Shown here one piece after another: positions 57,295-64,000 of a stretch of DNA of 64,000 nucleotides (the first letter of the stretch is position 1; every line of letters begins with the position of its first letter). The notes under the pieces were generated by a model. That model ran no database searches and had not been told where the DNA came from. It saw nothing but the letters and a program-made list of their open reading frames with translations. Origin of the DNA: Paramacrobiotus metropolitanus (lineage: Eukaryota > Tardigrada > Eutardigrada > Parachela > Macrobiotidae). Where the stretch lies: NCBI RefSeq assembly GCF_019649055.1, contig NW_026570223.1, forward strand, positions 744,001-808,000. Reading direction: 5' to 3'. The translations under genes were made by a program, and so were the position numbers.

Positions 57295-59850
57295 TCACGA
57301 TAATCTAAACTGATTCGATGGCGGGCTAACTATGTACATTCCATCTTTAGGTGGGCGTAGCAATACCATCTGTTTACTGATGGACTTCGTCTCGAAAAGC
57401 ACTAGATCTGATTGTTCATCCAACGTGGCTGGGAAAATGTGGTCAATTTTCGCTTCCCGTGTGCCGGCTACAGGACCGTAATTATCATTACGTAATAACA
57501 AATGACCGGATACGAATGAATCGGTTATGATCACGCAGCGGTCGTCTACAACAGCAATCACGTGATCCACTGCGATAACAATTCCGTCATCCGTACACAC
57601 TATGCACTCGTTCCGCAAATAACCTTCGTTTCTTTCTCTTGTTCGGACAAAAATACCATTCTCCACTTTACAACGTTGGAATGTAAACATTTGCGGCGCT
57701 GAGCGATGTAAACGTCCTTGCAGTAGGCGATAAACCGTATGATGAACTGGCAGGGGAGTGGCCTTGCCGATAAAAGTGCAGCGGGCGCCGGATACTCCAG
57801 CTTCCGGCAAAAATTCGGCTTCTCTGAAACATCAAATAGTCTCGTTGTAGATTAAGAGCAGAATATTAAATTACGACTTTTAGCCTGTAATGCAGTCATA
57901 AAAATTATAATTATGAAGTTGGATCAGCCAAAAATTTAATCAGCGATTTCATAACATGATAAAATATGATAAATGGATTAACCTTGACAGTCCGAGTACG
58001 GCGGAAACCGCATGATGCGTCGCACTAATGCCTGTGCTGTTATTCCGTGCTTCATTTAATTTGAGAGCGCAGGTGGTTAACATATTAGAGTTGTTCATGA
58101 TATGCTTAGCGGTGTTATTCATTGCGAGGACGCGTCGAGAAATCTTGCCAATATTGTGTTCCGGTCCGTAGCACGATAGTATATGTAGCGGTCCAAACAG
58201 TTCAACCGCGTATGGAATATGCTGCATCAAGTGGACAAAATATTTCATCTCGCAAATTCCAAAGTAATGATTCAAATGATTTTAAGAAATCATGGCACTG
58301 AGTTCGAAGTTCGTTGATATCAGTTGTCGTGATAGATTCTTTCGTGCACAGCCAAATAACACGCGAAGCATGGCAAAAAACTTTGTAAACGTTTTCCGGT
58401 AAGATGTTTCTTAACACAAATGGCGCGGCATGCTGCATAAAAAATCTTAACTCATGTGCTTTCATCCTTTTATACTCAAGAATATCTCGTGGTGGTCGGT
58501 TGTGATGACCAGGAATCACAACGGACATCCATTGCTCGTTAATTTGTTGAATTTTTGTTTTGGGAAGGCGTAAGACAGAGTCCTGTTCACATAACTGTCC
58601 CAGTAAGTACTTGGTAACGCCTTCATCGAACTGGTGCATTATATCCAACACAAATCCTTCGACAAGGTCAAAACCTTCAATCTGCGATAGCACCGTAGGG
58701 CGTTTCATGCCGAACGTGAGATGCTCTTTAAGAGCAATCTGTCTTTGTTTGGTATTCATTGTTTCCCAAACTGACGCCGCTTCTTGCAACTTGTCGTGAG
58801 TTTTTAGAACCGCATTGGGTTTGAAAGCGAAGCATATTCTGTGGTTGATGCAAACTCCAATTTGCAAGCAGTACATACACGACTGCTTAGCACTATGCGA
58901 TAGCTGTCCCGATACCGCTGACCGTTCAGGAGTGTCAGCCACATACGAGTGTAGCAATATTTGGGACTCGTGGGTAACGCCTTCGCAGTCACTCCAACAA
59001 ACCTAAATAAAATTCTACACTTTAGAATTTTATTTATATATATACCGCTAACTTATACGTATTTACATCGTATTTTACAACAGGTTAGAATACTGTTTCC
59101 ATTTTAGCTATGTAAAAATAATACTGAAGTACGAGTAGCACACTAGAAGGCCAGCATATAAGTACTGCACGTAAGTAGCAGGTCAATTTGTGCTAAATAT
59201 CATGTCGGGATATTTAGTTAGGATACAAATTTATGTAGAAGTACAGTGAGTTTCAAAATACACAAGTATTCGCAATATATACAGATCCGCCAATATTGCA
59301 GTTTTACAAAACAAGCCGGTTAATGTCTAAGCGTATACATTTTTAAGTGTGTTTGCTAAGATGTATGTAGAGGCAGGCTTTACTGTGCTTACCGGTGCAA
59401 AGTTTTCATTTTCTCTTTGAGATAACTGGATTTGTCGCACGAGCTCCATCAAAAATGGCTCACGGTCTTTCGGAAGTTCACTGCCAGCCCAGATGGTATG
59501 CAAAAACCATATCGGCAGCCGAAGCCCGAGCGGTACATTCAGACACTGAGTGAACATGAGATATAATTTTTTGCTGGTACTTTTACTCAAAACTGCGCCG
59601 TCACTATGCATAACAATGACAAGGTCGTCGTATCGTGCTTGGAGTTGACGAAATCGTTTCCCGTCTTGAACGTCGCGCATGACGTTACCACATTCGGTTC
59701 TGCGTAAGCTGTACTTTCCAAACTGTTTCATCGTGGCGTTAAGGATATTTTGTAAAGGATTGGTAACAAAATAGTTACCATCCTTGTAAACATCTTTTTT
59801 TGCATGAGTCGCGCCGCAACAATCACAAAAATGACCCGGTACATAGCTTC
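57295..59850 (-). pseudogene. CACTA/EnSpm (TNP2-like) transposase, frameshifted
   Basis: Blocks read leftwards. 59850-59330: HFCDCCGATHAKKDVYKDGN, NVMRDVQDGKRF, LVIVMHSDGAVLSKSTSKK and IWFLHTIWAGSELPK. About 59000-58290: SYVADTPERSAVSGQ, QSCMYCLQIG, LSQIEGFDLVEGFVLDIMHQ followed by FDEGVTKYLL. About 58285-57950: MKYFVHLMQHIPYAVELFGP, then GPEHNIGKISRRV. 57810-57295: a C-terminal part (FTFQRCKVENGIFV, YGPVAGTREAKIDHIF). These match the order of TNP2-type transposases of animal CACTA elements (DIxDGKxY, FNTDG-like HSDG, DYMHxVLEG-like DIMHQFDEG, VHLLLH-like VHLMQH). A one-base frame change lies near 58285, between the second and third blocks. An intron at about 59000-59330 has a plausible acceptor. 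Probably a recently inactivated element. Confidence 0.65.
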
Positions 59851-60392
59851 AGAAATGGGATACATACACTAAACTGAAACTTTCGCTTGCGCGCACTCCG
59901 AATCACTTTTTTTAAAACTTTATGTCATTTTAAAGCTAAATGATTTGTATATGTTGTTCTGAAAATCTAATTTTAAAATGAATTTCAAAGTATTTTAAAA
60001 TAATTTTAAAATCGGGAAAAATGCTATGGATCTGAATTTGGTTCACATTCGACTTTACAGCAGTGTGCTTTTTATAGCAAAGTTTCGAAAAGGTCGGATA
60101 ACAACCAGACTTTTGGTTCACAACAATGCATTTGAAATTAAAATACTTTAAATGCATAAATTAAAGTACTTTGAAATTAAAATACTTTAAATGCATATGC
60201 ATTTAAAATTTTCCGCCATTTTATAATGTGCAATATCTCGGCAACCAGATGTTGCACGCGCAAACGAATTTCAGAACATTGTATACAAATTATTCTGCTT
60301 CAATATGACACAAGCTTTTAAAAAAAGTGATTCGGAGGGCGCGCAAGCGGAAGTTTTAGTGTATGTATCCCATTTGTTAAGCTATGGTACAG
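59838..60392. repeat. Inverted-repeat element with ~80-bp arms
   Basis: The arms 59838-59925 and about 60313-60392 are inverted copies (aaatgggatacatacactaa, cgcttgcgcgc, ctccgaatcacttttttt shared). The left arm overlaps the 5'-most transposase coding sequence, so either it is a terminal structure of the CACTA element or that segment was duplicated in inverse. Inside, tttgaaattaaaatacttta followed by aatgcat occurs twice (60131-60157, 60170-60196), and a 22-bp perfect palindrome lies at 60186-60207. Confidence 0.6.
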
Positions 60393-60505
60393 TGGCATTT
60401 TCCTTAAAAAGACTTTCTTATAAAAGTTATATATACAGAACAATTGATTTAGACTTTTTCCATGCACTGGATTACTTCCATTGATAATTGTTAAATCTTT
60501 TTCAG

Positions 60506-61091
60506 TTGTCAAGAGTGTTCCCTTTACTTTCCTAATGGCCGAGGAGGAGGCGAAGAAAAACGGTTGTTTAAAGCTCGATGAAGCCGGCGACATCTTTATC
60601 AGTGTGGACAAGCTGAACGACTTGAAACTGGATCCCAAGATTACGCGCGCTTCCAAATATGCCAAATCTTTAATGAAGGTCATTATGGACCATGAGAACC
60701 TTGCCATTGCGTACAATCACAAGCAGAAGGGTGTCGGTTTGGCTAAGGTGCTGGGAAAAAACAACTGGCTCGCTTTCTGGAGTAAGTACAAAGCCTACAC
60801 AAATATACATGAAGCATAATAAAAAAAACTTGTCATTGTACAGCACTGCATATTGTAACGAGTGACAAAATTTCGCTGGTTTTGCATTTATCAAACTAGA
60901 TATTCTGTTTATTTAACCGTATACCGCTTTTTATAGATCACGTGAAATTGCATCAGCGACGAATGATCAAAAGGGACCCGGCATCCCGATGGACTGAGAC
61001 CTTGGACGTGGAAAAGATCCAGGAAAAGCTGCGGAAAAGCTATAGCGACCGCATTCGCACTTTTGCGGAAATGGAGAAGCTGTTTTCTTAA
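60506..61091 (+). CDS. BEN-domain-like protein, 3' exons
   Basis: Exons about 60506-60781 and 60937-61091 join in phase 1 (ttctgga|gtaagt; ttatag|at). An in-frame ATG lies at 60535, but a good acceptor (tttttcag) at 60505 and an open frame from there (VKSVPFTFL before the Met) suggest an upstream exon. The protein (EEEAKKNGCLKLDEAGDIFI, ITRASKYAKSLMKVIMDHEN, LAIAYNHKQKG, then LDVEKIQEKLRKSYSDRIRT) has the helical order of BEN domains, which mediate DNA binding or protein contacts in chromatin. Similarity is by pattern only. It lies just downstream of the CACTA-type element, so it could be a host gene or an accessory transposon gene. Confidence 0.5.
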
Positions 61092-62940
61092 GGTTTTAGA
61101 CTTTCGGGTTTTGGACACGTGTTTTTTACAATATACAGCCCACTGCGACATTTATTTTATTTCATCTTCATGTATCGTAATGTGCTGCGTGGTTTTATTT
61201 TGGCATTGCAGTGGAGCGGTGTGTTCTTGTTTTAGAATGGTGAATTAGTTTTCTTCTAAGTGTACTTGTGTTCAGTATGCAGCGTTAATTTTGTTTCTGT
61301 TAAGGTTATTATTTGTCAGTTGTTTCATTAGTGCTCTTGATTATCAAAATTCGAGCCAATTAAATTTGCGCTGATAACTTTGCAACGTCCAAAATTGTGT
61401 ATAATAACATGATTCGCTACAGCAAACGATTAATATAAATATATATTCTACTGAATTCGCAGTAATTATTGGCAGTGACCTGATATACGAAACACACATT
61501 TTACCGTCAAAAAGTACATTTTTGCACTAGTACAAAAAAGTCGGAAAAAACTAAAAATTGTCGTTGAGCGGACAAATTTGTCTCACAGGATAAAAACGTA
61601 ACGATTTAAGGGGTATTGTGAATCACACGTATCACGTGTCACCAAACGTACGAAAAAAAGTGCTGAAAAACCTATCATTGACACAAAAACTTTTAATAGG
61701 GCTAGTTTCCTTTCTCATGAATTTCTAGAATTCAGTCTTGTGCCCATTGTCAGCTTGCTACAGCTTGCATCTACTTAATCAACTTACCCTAAACTCTTGC
61801 CCTAAACCTTGCTCTGTTTCTTGAACGCCGTTGCCATTAAACATGTCTTGAGTTACACTGTTGCGTTTGACCGCTTGGGATGAACCAGCGTCATCCCAAT
61901 CGGAGCCACCTGTGTAATTGAGTTACATCAGTAAGAGCGTCCTCGGCCAGCATCGTTGCCGGCCGTACCACCTTTCATCCCATTGCAGCCGCATAATCGT
62001 GGTAAAGTCTGATCGCCACCCCACTAGAAAAGCAGCCAGATAGGCTGTTGTTACAGTATAGTGTACCTAAAAGCATAAAATTAAATGTGCTCGCATGCCC
62101 ATGCTCGCATAATTATCGCTTAAATGCAATGCCGCACTGATAGAATTTCTCACATAATATTATTGTTTCGCAATATAGGCCTATTTCGGATACCAGTATA
62201 CATTATTTTGTTAATATTACTCGTATTATTGCGGTGCTTTATGGAAGATTCAATAATAATATTTCTATAATAATAGTTATGAGTTCTCGTCACCATAGCC
62301 TGGAATTATTACTGCACTGCAGTTGTGTTAATTAAGTAAACGATTGGATCAGCGATTGACTGATTGCACTACCGGCCTGCAGTTTTAACATTTTACTTTA
62401 ATAATTATCATATTATGCTTAACTGCATTAATTTGTTCGTGGGCAATAGTGACTTACATAATTTAAATATTTTTTAAAACTGCTTTTCATTTGTTTTTCT
62501 ACGACTACGAGTAGAATACGAATCAAATTAGTGTATAGTACCGTAATCATTGTTGTAGTTAATGAGAAGAAACTATTTTGATGGTATGGCTATCGCTGTA
62601 ACGCCCGTTCAACACTCCCACACGGAAACAGAGCGAGGATATACAGCGCCGTATTGATGTCCTGATACACTCAATGTGAACCATGGCTTCACGTCTTTGC
62701 GCCACATTCCATCGCCTCACCAGTCATGCCTTACCACACACTGCTGTACAGTCAAAATCAAAGTGAAAATTTCTGCACGAATTTTTGCCATGCTGACAAC
62801 GTGCTTGCTGCGAGTTTTCCTGATGTCGTAATAAACGTGATACTAATTTCACATGGGTTCTCCTTGAATCGGGATGCCTCCTGAATTTCTCTAGTATACC
62901 CCTTACTCTTCGTCTCCCCATTCGATCAACGAATAGAAGA
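61092..62940. other. Intergenic upstream of HAPSTR1-like gene
   Basis: AT-rich sequence with no supported gene. The last 300 bp become GC-richer and probably contain the promoter and 5' UTR of the downstream gene. Confidence 0.4.
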
Positions 62941-64000
62941 ATGGATTTTGGTGATAACGAGCGTTCCAGTCCGCAGTCCAATCATCATCATCTGCTGGCG
63001 TTGCCCGACGACGACGAGGACGACGGGACGTCTGCGGACCCGTCCTTCTCCTTCTCCATGGCCCCCTTAACGTCTGTTCCCACAGAAACCGAGCCACGAC
63101 CCTCACGCACCGTTTCGGGCAGTCAGGACCTGTATGCTCAAAATGCCCACACCTGGATTCTCTTTCAAGATGCTGCGGCCAGCACTTCCAAATTGTACCA
63201 AGGTATACATCAGTCAGGGCGCTATGGCCCTGTGGGCATTTTTTATGGTGACAAAATGATTGAAAAAAAATACTGAAAATAGAAAAAAATTTAAGTTGAA
63301 GGTTAAGAGGTTGGGCGGAAAGACTGTTTAGGTGTCTGCAGGGTCATGCTAAAACACTGAAGGGAGAACCCTCCTCCTATTCGACTGTCTATCAGGGCGA
63401 ATTACAGACATATCATTTGTTAACTTTTCACAAATTTCACGTTCAGTTTTTCATATTCCTATGTACAACTTTTTTATGCTGCAGCCAAAGCCAGGAAAAA
63501 TAACGTAAATGTGCATTAAAATTTAGTTTATCGGACTGTGTTAGGACGTGAATTAAATTATGTGTTATTTTTTATTTTCGATCCAGCAACGGCTATGATG
63601 TGTGCGATATTACTCGTACTTTTGCAATTTGTGATTGTTTTTGCTGTTAAAAATTTGCATTAATTTTGTATTATTTGAAAAAGCAATGCGTTACACTGTT
63701 ACTGTGTTACAGTTTTTTTCTTAAAGGAGTTCAACCTGTTCGTTCTTGAAAATACGATTTTCTTAAAATTGTTGTCTTGTGATGTCGAGAATAAGTATTA
63801 GTGGAATCGCCGTAGTAATATTAGTTCAGTTTAGTTGTGTAACTTGTGTTCTATTAGTTGCCACATTCATGAGCTCCTGTTGATGTTACGCTGACAATGA
63901 GTGTTCACGACGAGGTGAAAGTACCTCAATAAGCAGTTCTGTTTTTTTCAGCCCGCTCTTCCGGACAGGACGGACACTGGCATAATTTCCAGAATGCAGC
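62941..64000 (+). CDS. HAPSTR1/C16orf72-like stress-response protein, first exons (3' end outside window)
   Basis: Exon 1 (62941-63201) starts MDFGDNERSSPQSNHHHLLA, has an acidic, Ser/Pro-rich region, and ends NAHTWILFQDAAASTSKLYQ. Exon 2 starts at 63952 (ttttttcag) and continues ARSSGQDGHWHNFQNAA to the window edge; the phase is 1. The W-x-x-FQ-x-AA...LY pattern occurring twice is the hallmark of the small C16orf72/HAPSTR1 family, where two FQNAATAV-like motifs precede LYK. In mammals HAPSTR1 works with the ubiquitin ligase HUWE1 in stress signalling. The intron (63202-63951) has nothing else recognisable. Confidence 0.6.

Noticed and set aside
1-64000. CRISPR arrays, operons or bacterial genes
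   Set aside because: Spliced genes, transposon types and spacing are eukaryotic; no regularly spaced repeat-spacer pattern was seen.

Overview
The window is eukaryotic nuclear DNA: most genes are split by short GT-AG introns, the genome is AT-rich, and intergenic DNA is full of decayed transposons. Gene content points to a small protostome animal, probably ecdysozoan: a chitin-binding mucin, tandem atrial-natriuretic-type receptor guanylate cyclases, an orphan rhodopsin-like GPCR cluster, GT31 glycosyltransferases and a HAPSTR1-like gene. Runs of guanylate cyclase and orphan GPCR paralogs suggest a tardigrade, but nothing here proves that and it is my inference.

Layout. 1-5.2 kb: 3' half of a receptor guanylate cyclase (RGC-1, +) with a Mutator-like element in one intron, itself carrying a second DNA element. 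5.7-11.2 kb: a VIT/von Willebrand A protein (-) whose single intron holds a LINE fragment and a TA-flanked DNA transposon. 11.2-16.2 kb: gene-poor, with a TTAA-flanked inverted-repeat element and other repeats. 16.3-27.4 kb: a GPCR family with two intact 315-aa copies (-), one copy with an in-frame deletion, one 3' fragment and a diverged intact paralog (+), interspersed with a secreted LRR protein (+) and a possible small secreted protein (-). 26.5-32.5 kb: repeats and palindromes, a broken RING finger and a weak MPN-like fragment. 32.5-36.5 kb: a type II membrane protein that may be a degenerate GT31 paralog, then a recognisable GT31 glycosyltransferase (+). 37.5-39.0 kb: a CBM14 chitin-binding protein with a long Thr/Ala/Glu tail (-). 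41.2-55.6 kb: two complete tandem receptor guanylate cyclases (RGC-2 and RGC-3, +), 23 exons each with matching phases, including a 25-nt microexon. 55.8-60.4 kb: a GC-rich repeat, a frameshifted CACTA/EnSpm (TNP2-like) transposase (-) and an inverted-repeat element. 60.5-61.1 kb: a BEN-like gene (+). 62.9 kb to the end: the first exons of a HAPSTR1/C16orf72-like gene (+).

How the genes fit together. The dominant theme is tandem duplication of cell-surface sensing genes: three guanylate cyclase receptors (cGMP signalling) and five GPCR copies at different stages of retention and decay. RGC-2 and RGC-3 keep the key cyclase residues but have a pseudokinase domain; RGC-1 has a substitution at a metal-binding Asp. 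Exon models were built by hand from splice sites and reading-frame continuity, and were cross-checked between paralogs where possible. Family names come from recognised motifs, not from database searches.
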